Below, one piece after another: positions 27,389-36,902 of a DNA stretch of 64,000 nt. The DNA comes from Rhodospirillales bacterium BBD 1991-14 (lineage in GTDB: Bacteria; Pseudomonadota; Alphaproteobacteria; Kiloniellales; Kiloniellaceae). The notes below the pieces were generated by a model, which was not told the DNA's origin, searched no databases, and saw only the letters and a program-made list of their open reading frames with translations. The stretch lies in the NCBI GenBank assembly GCA_001657395.1, contig LYSY01000001.1:434001-498000 (forward strand), read 5' to 3'. Numbering within the stretch: the stretch's first letter is position 1; each line of letters starts with the position of its first letter. A program made the position numbers and the translations under genes.

Positions 27389-28000
27389 ATGACAGAGCTG
27401 CGGCTTGTCGAACAGCAGATTGCCGTCATGCAACCGGGCAAGATTCACAGCCCGGACGGCATCGTCGATTGCGAGGTGCTCTCCGTCTCGCGCAGCGGCG
27501 CGCGTGTACGCCCGCTGGGCGAGCTGCCGGAGCTTGGCCGCCTTTACCTGGCCATTCGCGGTTTTGGACAGCTGGAATGCCGGCTTGAGCGTACGGAAGC
27601 CGACGCCGCCGACCTGGTCTTCACCGGCGACGCGCAGAGCCTGGACGCCATGTTTCAGGACATGCTCGACCGCTTCGGCGATGCGGAGGGGCGCCGCCGC
27701 TACCTGCGCCGCTCGGTGCTCTGGCCGGGCAGCCTCAAGGGCGATGGCGCCACCGTCGACTGCACGATCCTCAACATGTCCCTCGGCGGCGCCAAGGTCG
27801 CCCTGGTCGAGGAGCGAAGCTTCACCGGGACGGTCACGCTGGTGGGGGACCGCTTCGAGGGCCTGGCGGCGACCATCGTCTGGAAAAGCGGGCGCGTGCT
27901 GGGGCTGCAGTTCAGGGCCGACACCGCCCAGGTCGCCGATGCTCTGGGCGCGGTTCTGCCCGCCATCAAGGAAAGCATGCTTGTCGGTGCGGCCCGCTAG
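27389..28000 (+). CDS. PilZ-domain protein
   Basis: A 203-aa protein with a C-terminal PilZ domain, a receptor for cyclic di-GMP. The ligand motif is complete: RRRYLRRSV near residue 108 supplies the arginines and NMSLGGAKVAL near 130 the (D/N)xSxxG part. The N-terminal half (DCEVLSVSRSGARVRPLGEL) looks like a degenerate second PilZ or YcgR-N fold. No output domain is attached, so it probably acts by binding a partner. CAGGGTC directly precedes the ATG. It stands between the M81 gene and the convergent rhomboid gene. Confidence 0.88.
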   Translation: MTELRLVEQQIAVMQPGKIHSPDGIVDCEVLSVSRSGARVRPLGELPELGRLYLAIRGFGQLECRLERTEADAADLVFTGDAQSLDAMFQDMLDRFGDAEGRRRYLRRSVLWPGSLKGDGATVDCTILNMSLGGAKVALVEERSFTGTVTLVGDRFEGLAATIVWKSGRVLGLQFRADTAQVADALGAVLPAIKESMLVGAAR

Positions 28001-28027
28001 GGCCTGAGGCGCGTTACCCTAAGAGGA

Positions 28028-28801
28028 CTATCCCCAAGGCCCCCGGCGCGTGCCATCCCGGCCCTGCTGCTCGCGCTGCCAGCCGACGCCACGGCGCAGC
28101 GTCACACCGCCGGGCGGGTCGCCCAGCCCGAACAGCGGCACGGCCCGGTACCGGAAAATCGGAATCAGGGCCGCCCCCGCGACGAACCCCCCGATATGGG
28201 CCCACCAGGCCACGTTGCTCCCGCCGCCGTCCGCCAGGGCGACGAACTGAAATCCGAACCAGAAGACCAGCAGCAGCCACGCCGGCAGGTAGAGCGGGAT
28301 CACCACCACCGGCACCAGCACCTTCGCCTTCGGATGAAGGATCAGGTAGGCGCCGAGAACGCCGGAGATGGCACCGCTGGCGCCGATCAGCGGGGTGGTG
28401 GAGGCAGGGTCGATCCCCAGCTGCGCCAGTGCGGCCAACACCCCGCAGAGCAGATAGAACAGCAAAAAGCGGACATGGCCCATGGCGTCCTCGACGTTAT
28501 CGCCGAAGACCCAGAGATAGAGCATGTTGCCGAAGAGATGCATGAAGTCGCCGTGCAGGAACTGGTAGGTGAGGAGGGTCACCCAGGGGTCGACCAGGAC
28601 CAGTGCTTCGGCCAGTTGAGCTTCGCCCGTCAGGGTCGCGGGGATCGTGCCGAGGCCGTAGACCATCCGGATGAAGCCCTCTTCGCCCGCCAGAACCTGG
28701 ATCAGAAAGACAAAGGCGCTGACGGCCAGCAGGCTCCAGGCGGTGAGCGGCTTGGCGATCAGATAGCGAGGCGTGGTGTCATGCAGGGGAATGAACGGCA
28801 T
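28028..28801 (-). CDS. Rhomboid family intramembrane serine protease
   Basis: A 257-aa integral-membrane protease with about six helices. The catalytic serine is in LIGASGAISGVLGAYL near residue 142, the paired histidine in WWAHIGGFVAGA near 205, and HLFGNMLYLWVFGDNVE near 90 provides the conserved loop. The start at 28801 (MPFIPLHDTTPRYL) matches common alphaproteobacterial homologues; an upstream open frame of 33 residues is not similar to anything. A charged C-terminal tail of about 30 residues follows the last helix. It lies 28 bases after xth on the same strand. Confidence 0.9.
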   Translation of the reverse strand: MPFIPLHDTTPRYLIAKPLTAWSLLAVSAFVFLIQVLAGEEGFIRMVYGLGTIPATLTGEAQLAEALVLVDPWVTLLTYQFLHGDFMHLFGNMLYLWVFGDNVEDAMGHVRFLLFYLLCGVLAALAQLGIDPASTTPLIGASGAISGVLGAYLILHPKAKVLVPVVVIPLYLPAWLLLVFWFGFQFVALADGGGSNVAWWAHIGGFVAGAALIPIFRYRAVPLFGLGDPPGGVTLRRGVGWQREQQGRDGTRRGPWG

Positions 28802-28829
28802 GGCGGCGGCCCCGTCCCGGCGTCCGCGG

Positions 28830-29609
28830 TCAGGCCGCGTCGCGCAGCCGGCAGACCACCGGCGTGTGGTCGGAGGCCTTCTTTTCCCCCCGAGGTCCAC
28901 GGTCGATCTCGCAGCTCTCCAGCCGGTCCGCGGCCTGCGGCGACAGCAGGAAGTGATCGATCCTGAGACCGTGATCGTTCTGCCAGGCGCCGCCCTGGTA
29001 GTCCCAGAAGCTGTATTGGTGCGGTTCGCCGTGGAGGGTGCGGAACGCTTCCGTATAGCCCTGGTTCAAGAGGGCGCGGAACCGTTGGCGGCTTTCCGGC
29101 TGCGCCAGCGCGTCGCCGGCGAAGGCCCTGGGGTCGTAGACGTCCTCATCCTGCGGGATGATGTTGTAGTCGCCGCCCAGGACCACCGGCGCCTCGCTTT
29201 GCAGCAGCGCGCGGCCATGGTCCAGCAGGCGGTCCATCCAGGCCAGCTTGTAGGTGAACTTCTCGGTCTTGATGGGGTTGCCGTTGGGCAGATAGATGGA
29301 GGCGACACGCAGGCCGAAGGTGGTGGCCTCCAGGTAGCGCGCCTGTTCGTCTTCCGGGTCGCCCGGCAGACCGGTCATCACGTCCTCCAGCGGCGCTTTG
29401 GAGAGGATCGCAACGCCGTTATAGCTCTTCTGCCCGTGAACCGCGACGCTGTAGCCGAGGGCCTCGATCTCCAGCCGCGGGAAGTTCTCGTCGACGGTCT
29501 TCAATTCCTGCAGCAGAGCAACGTCGGGGCGGGCGCTCTCGAGCCAGGCGAGAACGTTCGGCAGGCGGGCCTTGATGGAATTGACGTTCCAGCTTGCGAT
29601 ACTGGTCAT
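28830..29609 (-). CDS. xth: Exodeoxyribonuclease III
   Basis: AP endonuclease/3'-exonuclease of base-excision repair, 259 aa. Motifs in order are ASWNVNSIKARLPNVLAWL (residues 5-23), LLQELKTVDENFP near 33, GVAILSKAP near 65, GGDYNIIPQDEDVYDPRAF near 148, and the catalytic LRIDHFLLSP and KKASDHTPVVCRLRD at the C-terminus. Asn7, Glu35, the GDxN pair and the terminal DH fit an active Mg-dependent enzyme. The start at 29609 (MTSIASWNVN) is where family similarity begins. Confidence 0.96.
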   Translation of the reverse strand: MTSIASWNVNSIKARLPNVLAWLESARPDVALLQELKTVDENFPRLEIEALGYSVAVHGQKSYNGVAILSKAPLEDVMTGLPGDPEDEQARYLEATTFGLRVASIYLPNGNPIKTEKFTYKLAWMDRLLDHGRALLQSEAPVVLGGDYNIIPQDEDVYDPRAFAGDALAQPESRQRFRALLNQGYTEAFRTLHGEPHQYSFWDYQGGAWQNDHGLRIDHFLLSPQAADRLESCEIDRGPRGEKKASDHTPVVCRLRDAA

Positions 29610-29660
29610 GGCAGGGCTGGTCCTGGCCGGGCGCACCCGGTCGCTGCTTGCGCCGTCCGC

Positions 29661-30014
29661 TCAGATCGCAAAGGAGGAGCCGCAGCCGCAGGACGAGCTG
29701 GCATTGGGGTTGCGGATCTGGAAGGAAGACCCGCCGAGGTCTTCGACAAAGTCGATTTCCGAGCCGGCCAGAAGCTCCAGCGAGGTTTCGTCGATGACCG
29801 CGACCACGCCGTCGCGCTCAAAGGTGCGGTCGTCCGGGTTGACGGCCTTGTCGAAGGAGAAGCCGTACTGGAAGCCGGAGCAGCCGCCGCCGGACACCGA
29901 GACGCGCAGCATCAGGCTGCTGTCGTCTTCCTGCTCGATGAGCCAGGCGACGCGCTTCGCGGCGTTTTCCGTCAGGGCCAGTGCGGGGGCGGTCTCTACG
30001 TCCATCGCAGGCAT
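29661..30014 (-). CDS. erpA: Iron-sulfur cluster insertion protein ErpA/IscA
   Basis: A-type carrier that delivers Fe-S clusters to apoproteins, 117 aa. The three ligand cysteines are in SVSGGGCSGFQYGF near residue 46 and SSSCGCGSSF at the C-terminus. Intervening NPDDRTFERDGVVAVID matches the family. It is divergent from dgt; a perfect TGGTTAACCA palindrome (30031-30040) lies 17 bases upstream of its start and may be part of its promoter. Xth follows on the same strand. Confidence 0.95.
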   Translation of the reverse strand: MPAMDVETAPALALTENAAKRVAWLIEQEDDSSLMLRVSVSGGGCSGFQYGFSFDKAVNPDDRTFERDGVVAVIDETSLELLAGSEIDFVEDLGGSSFQIRNPNASSSCGCGSSFAI

Positions 30015-30202
30015 CGTTCCCGTTCATGATTGGTTAACCATAGGCGCCATGGGCTTTTTGGCCGCCGGCGCGCCACTGTCTCCCAAGATGTAGGGACTCC
30101 CGCGGCCTTGTCAAACCGTGCTTGTCCTTCGTTCGGGCAGCGGTCCGAAAACGGCGGAAAACCGCCATTGCCAGCGGCTGGGGGAGGTCTTAGGGTCGCG
30201 CC

Positions 30203-31390
30203 ATGGCCGAGCCGATTCCCGCTGCCCCCTTCGCCTGCCGTCCGGACGAGACCCGGGGCCGGGACCATCCGGAGCCGGAGAGCCCGACCCGGTCGTGCTT
30301 TCAGCGGGACCGCGACCGCATCGTCCATGCCGCCGCCTTCCGCCGCCTGAAGTACAAAACCCAGGTCTTCGTCTACCACGAAGGCGATTACTATCGGACC
30401 CGGCTGACCCATTCCATCGAGGTCGCCCAGATTGCACGCTCCATCAGCCGCCGCCTCGGCCTGAACGAGGATCTGGCCGAGGCCATGGCGTTGGCCCACG
30501 ACCTTGGCCACACCTGTTTCGGCCATGCCGGTGAGGACGCCCTGAACAAGGCGATGCAGCCTTACGGCGGCTTCGATCACAACGAACAGACCTTCCGGAT
30601 CCTCACCCTGCTGGAGCGCCGCTACGCCGATTTCGATGGCCTCAACCTGACCTGGGAGACGCTGGAGGGAATCGTCAAACACAACGGGCCGCTGACCGGG
30701 CCGGGCGCGCGCAACGATGCGGTCCCGGAAACCATCGCCCGCTACTGCCGCGCGGTGCGCGACCTGGAGGTCGACACCTTTGCCGGGGCGGAGGCCCAGG
30801 TGGCGGCGCTGTCGGATGACATCGCCTACAACAACCACGACATCGACGACGGTCTGAGGGCCGGCCTCTTTCCCCTGGAGGAGCTGCGCGATCTGCCGCT
30901 GGTCGGTCCCGTCCTGGCCGAGGTCTCGCGCCGCTACCCGGATCTGGAAGAAAGCCGCCTGATCCACGAGACCATCCGGCGTATGATCGATCTCATGGTC
31001 AACGACCTGCTGGAGGAAACCCGCAGCCGCATCGACGCCCATACGCCGGCCTCGGCGGAAGAGGTCCGTCTCATGGACCGGCCCTTGGTTGCCTTTTCCG
31101 ACGAGATGCGCCAGAACGACCGCGCGCTGCGGGCGTTCCTGTTCCAGCGCATGTACCGCCACTACAAGGTCAACCGCATGACCAGCAAGGCCAAGCGGGT
31201 GGTGCGGGAGCTCTTCGACCACTATCTCGAGCGGCCGGACTGCCTGCCGGACGAGTGGCGCGCCGCGGCCGAAGGCGTCCGCGGGACGGCCCGGGCCCGG
31301 CTGGTCGCGGACTACATTGCCGGCATGACCGACCGCTACGCGCTGGTCGAGCACGCTAAGAACTTCGATCTTCGAGTTGGAAACGCATGA
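30203..31390 (+). CDS. dgt: Deoxyguanosinetriphosphate triphosphohydrolase-like protein
   Basis: HD-domain dNTP triphosphohydrolase, 395 aa, which trims deoxynucleotide pools. Metal ligands are in [18 protein letters not shown] near residue 70 and [20 protein letters not shown] near 98, with [16 protein letters not shown] near 210 completing the HD...D set. [20 protein letters not shown] near 35 is the typical N-terminal block. It belongs to the shorter Dgt class common in alphaproteobacteria. Its TGA overlaps the argS ATG by four bases (ATGA), so the two are coupled. Confidence 0.94.
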   Translation: MAEPIPAAPFACRPDETRGRDHPEPESPTRSCFQRDRDRIVHAAAFRRLKYKTQVFVYHEGDYYRTRLTHSIEVAQIARSISRRLGLNEDLAEAMALAHDLGHTCFGHAGEDALNKAMQPYGGFDHNEQTFRILTLLERRYADFDGLNLTWETLEGIVKHNGPLTGPGARNDAVPETIARYCRAVRDLEVDTFAGAEAQVAALSDDIAYNNHDIDDGLRAGLFPLEELRDLPLVGPVLAEVSRRYPDLEESRLIHETIRRMIDLMVNDLLEETRSRIDAHTPASAEEVRLMDRPLVAFSDEMRQNDRALRAFLFQRMYRHYKVNRMTSKAKRVVRELFDHYLERPDCLPDEWRAAAEGVRGTARARLVADYIAGMTDRYALVEHAKNFDLRVGNA

Positions 31391-33144
31391 ATCTTTTCAA
31401 GGAGTTCCGGGGCATCGTCATCGAGCAGCTTGAGGCGCTGACGGCAGAGGGCCGGCTGCCGCCCGGGCTCGACCTCGCGCGCGTCGCGGTGGAGCCGCCG
31501 CGCGACCCGGAGCATGGCGACATGGCCACCAATGCGGCCATGGTGCTGGCCAAGGCCGCCGCCTCCAAGCCGCGGGACCTTGCCGAGGCCCTGGCGGACA
31601 AGCTCTCCGCCGTCGATCACGTCAGCGAGGCCACGGTGGCCGGGCCCGGCTTCATCAACCTGCGGCTCGAAGGCGAGTTGTGGATGGAGCAGCTTCGCGA
31701 GATCCTCAGGACCGGCACCGCCTATGGCGCCAGCACCCTGGGGCAGGGCCAGGCGGTCAATGTGGAGTACGTTTCGACCAACCCGACCGGCCCGCTCACC
31801 GTCGGCCATGCGCGCGGGGCGGTGGTCGGCGATGCCCTGGCTGCACTGCTGGCCAAGGTGGGTTACGCCGTCACGCGGGAGTACTACATCAACGACGCCG
31901 GCGGGCAGGTGAATGTGCTGGCACGCTCGGCCTATCTGCGCTACCGCGAGGCCCTGGGCGAGGACATCGGGGAGATCCCCGAGGGTCTCTACCCCGGCGA
32001 CTATCTGAAGGAGACCGGCAAGGCCCTGGCCGAGCGCGACGGCGACAAGTGGATGGCCGCGGAGGAGGCGGACTGGCTGCCGGTCCTGCGGCGCTTTGCC
32101 ATCGATTCCATGATGGATCTTATCCGCCGCGACCTGGCGGCGCTCGGTGTCCACCAGGACGTCTTCTCGTCGGAGAACGATCTCGTGCAGGCGGGCGGTG
32201 TCGATGCCGTGCTTGCGCAGCTCGAAGACCAGGGGTTGGTCTACACCGGTACCCTGGAGCCGCCGAAGGGCAAGCCGCCGCCCGATGATTGGGAACCGCG
32301 TCCCCAGCTTCTCTTCAAGGCGACCGAGTTCGGCGACGACGTCGACCGGGCCTTGAAGAAGTCGGACGGCAGCTGGACTTATTTCGCCAACGACATGGCC
32401 TATCATCTCGACAAGTTCCGCCGCGGCTTTCCGACGATGATCGATGTCTGGGGCGCCGATCACGGCGGCTACGTCAAGCGCATGCAGGCCGGCGTGAAGG
32501 CCCTGACCCAGGGCGACGGCGAGCTGGACGTGAAGATCTGCCAGCTGGTCAACCTGAAGCGCGGCGGCGCGGCGGTGAAGATGTCAAAGCGGGCCGGGAC
32601 CTTCGTGACCCTGCGCGAGGTGATCGACGAGGTCGGCAAGGACGTCGTTCGCTTCATCATGCTGACCCGCAAGAACGATGCGTCACTGGATTTCGATCTT
32701 GAGAAAGTGGTCGAGAAATCCCTCGAAAACCCCGTCTTCTACGTGCAGATGGCCCATGCCCGCTGCCGCTCCGTGCTGCGGCTGGCGGCGCAGGAACTGC
32801 CGGATGTGGATCTAGATCCTGTGTCTTTGGCGGGTGCAGACCTCAATCTCTTGACCGACTCGGGAGAGCTGGGTCTGATTAAACAGTTGGCGGAGTGGCC
32901 GCGGCTCTTGGAAGCGGCGGCGGAAGCGCATGAGCCACATCGGGTCGCATTCTATCTCTACGATGTGGCCGCGGCGCTTCATGCGCAATGGAACCGCGGG
33001 CAAAACCAGGCGCTGTTGCGTTTTCTGCTCCCTGACGAACCGCAGGTCACCCGGGCGCGCTTGGCGCTGCTGCAGGCCGTGGCCTTTGTGATCGCATCCG
33101 GGCTCGAGGTCTTTGGCGTTGAGCCGGTGGAGGAGTTGCGCTGA
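31387..33144 (+). CDS. argS: Arginine--tRNA ligase
   Basis: Class I synthetase of 585 aa that charges tRNA-Arg. The N-terminal additional domain is intact ([20 protein letters not shown]). The HIGH-type motif is in [19 protein letters not shown] near residue 137, the KMSKS-type motif in [18 protein letters not shown] near 400, and the DALR anticodon-binding domain ends the protein. It starts inside the dgt stop codon and abuts the SPOR gene with no gap, making dgt-argS-SPOR one transcription unit. Confidence 0.98.
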   Translation: MNLFKEFRGIVIEQLEALTAEGRLPPGLDLARVAVEPPRDPEHGDMATNAAMVLAKAAASKPRDLAEALADKLSAVDHVSEATVAGPGFINLRLEGELWMEQLREILRTGTAYGASTLGQGQAVNVEYVSTNPTGPLTVGHARGAVVGDALAALLAKVGYAVTREYYINDAGGQVNVLARSAYLRYREALGEDIGEIPEGLYPGDYLKETGKALAERDGDKWMAAEEADWLPVLRRFAIDSMMDLIRRDLAALGVHQDVFSSENDLVQAGGVDAVLAQLEDQGLVYTGTLEPPKGKPPPDDWEPRPQLLFKATEFGDDVDRALKKSDGSWTYFANDMAYHLDKFRRGFPTMIDVWGADHGGYVKRMQAGVKALTQGDGELDVKICQLVNLKRGGAAVKMSKRAGTFVTLREVIDEVGKDVVRFIMLTRKNDASLDFDLEKVVEKSLENPVFYVQMAHARCRSVLRLAAQELPDVDLDPVSLAGADLNLLTDSGELGLIKQLAEWPRLLEAAAEAHEPHRVAFYLYDVAAALHAQWNRGQNQALLRFLLPDEPQVTRARLALLQAVAFVIASGLEVFGVEPVEELR

Positions 33145-34287
33145 ATGGCACCGAGCGACGGTCGGAACAACGCTGGTCCGGGCGGCCGGGAGTCCGATCT
33201 ATCGGTTGATCCTTCCGATGGCCCGGAGCGGGCCGCGTTCAGTGACGAGGGGATGCGGCGCATCATCTATGCCCAGGACCGCGAGCCGCGCAGCTCTGCC
33301 TTCGGAGAGGATACGGCGGAGCTGGAGGCCGACCTGCAGGGACGGCGGCGTCTGATCCCCGTGGTGGTGGCGCTCGCCGCGCTGGTCTGCTTCGGCGGCA
33401 TCGTCTGGTACGCCTATTCCTGGGGTACGGGCGAGGTGGCGGAGGACCGCCTGCCGGTGGTTGAAGCAGACCCCGGGCCGGAGAAGACGCGGCCCGAGCA
33501 GCCCGGCGGCCTGGAGGTTCCCCACCAGGACAAGCTCGTCCTCAATGACGGCGAACCGGAGGGCGGAACGGCGCGGGTCGAGCAGCTCTTGCCGCCGCCG
33601 GAAACGCCACAACCTCCCGAACCGCTGCCGGCACAGCCCTCCGCCGGAGCCACGGCCACTGTGCCGCCGGAAAGCGAACTGCCGGACCTTCCGGCGCCGC
33701 CGGCGGGTGTTGCAGACGGCAGCGACGTCGCGGCCGCCGGTGTTCCGGCTGCGGGGGGCCAGACCGAGGCGCCCGAGGTTGCGGCGATCCCGGAGATTCC
33801 CCAGATCCCGGAAATACCGCAAGCGCCCGGCAGCGATGCGCCGGGCACGGCTGAGGCGCCGCCGCCGGTGGCCGAAGGGGGGATCGCCCTGCCGCAACGC
33901 AAGCCCGAAGCGCCGGAGACCGGCGCCAGCAGCGGCGAGGATCAGATCGCCCGTCTGCTGGAAACTGTGCCGCTGGAGACTGCCGCTGGCGAGCCTGCTC
34001 CTCAATCCGCCGCTTTGCCAGCTGGCCAAAGCCCGAGCGCGGGCGACATCGTTCTGCAGCTGTCTTCGGTAAAGTCCGAAGCGGCGGCGGCGCGCGAATG
34101 GGCGCGGCTGCAAGGCGAGCATCCGGCATTGCTGGGGGGCCTTTCCTTGGCGCTCGACACCGCCGATGTGCAGGGCACCACCTACTACCGGGTCCAGACC
34201 GGCCCCTTTCCCAGCCGCAGCGCCGCCAACGACCTCTGCGGCCAGCTGAAAAGCAGGAACCAGGACTGCCTTGTCAAACAGCGCTAG
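33145..34287 (+). CDS. SPOR-domain cell-division/envelope protein
   Basis: A 380-aa bitopic membrane protein. A cytoplasmic N-terminus of about 70 residues precedes one helix (LIPVVVALAALVCFGGIVWY). A long periplasmic linker rich in Pro, Ala and Glu follows (PEIPQIPEIPQAPG repeats). The C-terminal SPOR domain, from about 300 onward, contains IVLQLSSVKSEAAAAREWAR and YYRVQTGPFPSRSAANDLC, and binds glycan strands stripped of stem peptides at the septum. It sits between argS and nagZ, its usual place in alphaproteobacteria. A short direct repeat (gtcaaacagcg) spans its stop codon. Confidence 0.9.
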   Translation: MAPSDGRNNAGPGGRESDLSVDPSDGPERAAFSDEGMRRIIYAQDREPRSSAFGEDTAELEADLQGRRRLIPVVVALAALVCFGGIVWYAYSWGTGEVAEDRLPVVEADPGPEKTRPEQPGGLEVPHQDKLVLNDGEPEGGTARVEQLLPPPETPQPPEPLPAQPSAGATATVPPESELPDLPAPPAGVADGSDVAAAGVPAAGGQTEAPEVAAIPEIPQIPEIPQAPGSDAPGTAEAPPPVAEGGIALPQRKPEAPETGASSGEDQIARLLETVPLETAAGEPAPQSAALPAGQSPSAGDIVLQLSSVKSEAAAAREWARLQGEHPALLGGLSLALDTADVQGTTYYRVQTGPFPSRSAANDLCGQLKSRNQDCLVKQR

Positions 34288-34356
34288 GGGGTCAAACAGC
34301 GTCAGGGCGGCAGAGCGTGCCAGGCAGAACAGCATAGTCGCCGAGGTCTTCGCGCA

Positions 34357-35382
34357 ATGAGCGACCGCGCCGCGCCCCGGGCGGTCATCTACGGTTGCGC
34401 CGGTCCGACGCTCTCGGCAGCGGAAGAGGCCTTCTTCAGGGATGCCGATCCGCTGGGCTTTATTCTCTTCGCGCGCAACTGCGAGTCCCCGGATCAAGTC
34501 CGCGGCCTGGTCGCTGCGCTGCGCGCCTCGGTCGGGCGCGCTGATGCGCCGGTCCTGATCGACCAGGAAGGCGGCCGCGTGGCACGCCTCAAGCCACCGC
34601 AGTGGCGCGCGGTCCCGCCGCCCAGCTTTTTCGGCCGGCTGGCGACCCATGACCGCGACCGTGCCGCCGAGGCGCTAGGCCTCAACACCCGTCTCCTGGC
34701 GATGGAGCTCTGCGATCTCGGGATCGACGTCGACTGCGTGCCGGTTCTGGACCTGCAGTTCCCCGGCGCCAGCGACGTCATCGGCGACCGCTCCTTCGGC
34801 GGCGATCCGGCGCTGGTCGGGGACCTCGGGCGCATCGTCTGCGACACCATGCTGGCCGAGGGCGTGATGCCGGTGGTGAAGCATATCCCTGGCCACGGGC
34901 GGGCGCGCGTCGACAGCCACAAGGAACTGCCGGTGGTCGGCACCGGTCTCCCCGAGCTTTCCGCCACCGACTTTCAACCCTTCGAGGCCCTGGCGCAGGC
35001 CCCCTGGGGCATGACCGCCCATGTCGTCTACACGGCGCTCGACGGCGAGCGGCCGGCGACGACCTCGGCAAAGGTGATCTCGGAGGTCATTCGCGGGCAG
35101 ATCGGGTTCCAGGGCCTGCTGTTGTCCGACGACCTGTCCATGGAGGCGCTGAAGGGCGGCCTGGATGCGCGGGCGTCGAAGGCCTTGGAAGCCGGGTGCG
35201 ACATCGCGCTGCACTGCAACGGCAAGCCTGAGGAGATGGAGGCGATTGCCCGCATCGCCCCGGCGATGACGGCGGCGGCGCAGGACCGCTTTGCGGCAGG
35301 GCGGCAGCGCCTGGGACGACCGGAAGCCGCCGACCGGGAGCTTCTGCAGCGGCGGCTTGACGTTCTTACGAGTGTCGGCTAG
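34357..35382 (+). CDS. nagZ: Beta-N-acetylhexosaminidase NagZ
   Basis: GH3 cytoplasmic enzyme of peptidoglycan recycling that removes GlcNAc from anhydro-muropeptides, 341 aa. DPLGFILFARNCESPDQVRG near residue 30, LIDQEGGRVARLKPP near 67, the catalytic loop VVKHIPGHGRARVDSHKELP near 173 (with the His of the Asp-His dyad) and the nucleophile loop LLLSDDLSMEALKG near 249 are all intact. It stands directly before the site-2 protease and condensin genes, as in many alphaproteobacteria. Confidence 0.96.
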   Translation: MSDRAAPRAVIYGCAGPTLSAAEEAFFRDADPLGFILFARNCESPDQVRGLVAALRASVGRADAPVLIDQEGGRVARLKPPQWRAVPPPSFFGRLATHDRDRAAEALGLNTRLLAMELCDLGIDVDCVPVLDLQFPGASDVIGDRSFGGDPALVGDLGRIVCDTMLAEGVMPVVKHIPGHGRARVDSHKELPVVGTGLPELSATDFQPFEALAQAPWGMTAHVVYTALDGERPATTSAKVISEVIRGQIGFQGLLLSDDLSMEALKGGLDARASKALEAGCDIALHCNGKPEEMEAIARIAPAMTAAAQDRFAAGRQRLGRPEAADRELLQRRLDVLTSVG

Positions 35383-35391
35383 GCGCTGGTG

Positions 35392-36099
35392 ATGGATTTC
35401 GATCTTGCCGAACTCGCCTACATCGCCTCCGTCTGGGCGCTGCCGGTCTTGCTGGCGATCACCCTGCACGAGGCGGCGCATGGCTTCATCGCCTGGTCCT
35501 ACGGTGATGACACCGCCTACAAGCTGGGACGGGTCACGATGAACCCGCTGAAGCACATCCACCCGATCGGAACGATCCTGCTGCCTTTGGCGCTGATCGT
35601 TCTCAAGGCGCCGTTTCTGTTCGGCTACGCCAAACCGGTTCCCGTGGCCACCCACCGCCTGCGCAAACCGCGGCGCGACATGGTCTATGTCGCCGCAGCC
35701 GGACCCATGGCGAACCTCATCCTGGCGACCATCTCGGCGGTGCTCTACAACCTCGTCCCGCTGCTGCCGGACGCGGCGGCGCTCTGGCTGGCACAGACCC
35801 TGCGGATCTCCATCGTCGTCAATCTGGTGTTGGCGGTGCTCAACCTGCTGCCGCTGCCGCCGCTGGACGGCGGGCGCATCGCCGTGGGCATCCTGCCGAT
35901 CTCGCTCGCCGTTCCGCTGGCCCGCCTGGAGCGTTACGGGATTTTCATCCTACTGGGTGCGTTTTTCCTGCTGCCCTACCTGGGCCGGGAACTGGGCCTG
36001 GACATCCGCGTGTTTGATTGGCTCATCCGTGCCCCTGTAAACTGGATGCTGCCGTTCTTTTCGGGCTTGGCCGGTCTGCCGGAGGCAATGCGACTGTGA
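35392..36099 (+). CDS. Site-2 (M50) protease family protein
   Basis: A 235-aa intramembrane metalloprotease homologue with about six helices. The zinc motif HEAAHGF is near residue 25 and the second ligand segment NLLPLPPLDGGRIAVGILP near 155. MNPLKHIHPIGTILLPLAL and PRRDMVYVAAAGPMANLILA are group-3 M50 signatures. It has no PDZ domain, so it is not RseP. A GTG directly before the ATG could also start it. Its stop overlaps the scpA GTG (GTGA), which ties it to the condensin genes. Confidence 0.92.
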   Translation: MDFDLAELAYIASVWALPVLLAITLHEAAHGFIAWSYGDDTAYKLGRVTMNPLKHIHPIGTILLPLALIVLKAPFLFGYAKPVPVATHRLRKPRRDMVYVAAAGPMANLILATISAVLYNLVPLLPDAAALWLAQTLRISIVVNLVLAVLNLLPLPPLDGGRIAVGILPISLAVPLARLERYGIFILLGAFFLLPYLGRELGLDIRVFDWLIRAPVNWMLPFFSGLAGLPEAMRL

Positions 36100-36902
36100 G
36101 CGATGTGATTCCCTTTGAAGAAGGTGTCGAGGGTGCGCGCAGCGCCACCCGCGACCGCCTGTTGCTGGAACTGGACGGCTATGCCGGGCCCATCGACGTG
36201 TTGCTGGAACTGGCGCGCGACCAGAAGGTCGACCTGACCCAGATCCGTATCCTGGATCTCGCCGAGCAGTACCTCGACTTCGTGAAGGAGGCGCGGGCCA
36301 TCCGGTTGGAACTGGCGGCCGACTATCTGGTCATGGCTGCCTGGCTGGCCTACCTCAAGTCGCGCCTGCTGCTGCCGGAGGTGGGCGGCGAGGAGGAACC
36401 GACCGGCGCCGAGATGGCGGCGGCGCTGAAATTCCAGATGCAGCGCCTGCAGGCCATGCGCGACGCCGGCCAGAAACTGATGGCGCTGCCGCAGCTGGCG
36501 CACGACATTTTCGCCCGCGGCACGCCGGAGCGGCTGCGCACCCGCACCACCACCACCTACGACGCCAGCCTCTACGACCTCCTGAAAGCCTATGGGCGGA
36601 ACAAGTCCCGCGCCACCGTCACCAACCTGGAGATCAAGGCGACCGAGCTCTACTCGGTCGACGAAGCCATGTCGCGCCTGTCCTCGCTGTTCGGGATGGC
36701 GGTTCCGGGCTGGCGGTCGCTGTCGTCGTTCCTGCCGCCGGAACTGCGCGGCGATCCGCTGCTCACCCGCTCGGCCCTGGCCTCGACCTTCGCGGCCAGC
36801 CTTGAACTCTGCAAGGCGGGCAAGCTGCGCATTCGCCAGGACGGCACCTTCGGCACAATCTATCTGCGCGGCACCGATGAGGAGCAACAGGAACATCCAT
36901 GA
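36096..36902 (+). CDS. scpA: Segregation and condensation protein A
   Basis: Kleisin subunit of the SMC-ScpAB condensin, 268 aa. LLLELDGYAGPIDVLLELAR near residue 18 and KVDLTQIRILDLAEQYLDF near 40 form the N-terminal SMC-neck-binding domain. ADYLVMAAWLAYLKSRLLLP near 72 is the most conserved family block, and the C-terminal winged helix ends the protein. The GTG start at 36096 overlaps the preceding stop; earlier in-frame starts would lie inside the protease gene. scpB overlaps its stop (ATGA). Confidence 0.95.
   Translation: MSDVIPFEEGVEGARSATRDRLLLELDGYAGPIDVLLELARDQKVDLTQIRILDLAEQYLDFVKEARAIRLELAADYLVMAAWLAYLKSRLLLPEVGGEEEPTGAEMAAALKFQMQRLQAMRDAGQKLMALPQLAHDIFARGTPERLRTRTTTTYDASLYDLLKAYGRNKSRATVTNLEIKATELYSVDEAMSRLSSLFGMAVPGWRSLSSFLPPELRGDPLLTRSALASTFAASLELCKAGKLRIRQDGTFGTIYLRGTDEEQQEHP

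Noticed and set aside
30031-30040. TGGTTAACCA palindrome as a defined operator between erpA and dgt
   Set aside because: A 10-bp palindrome alone is too short to assign; noted in the erpA entry only.
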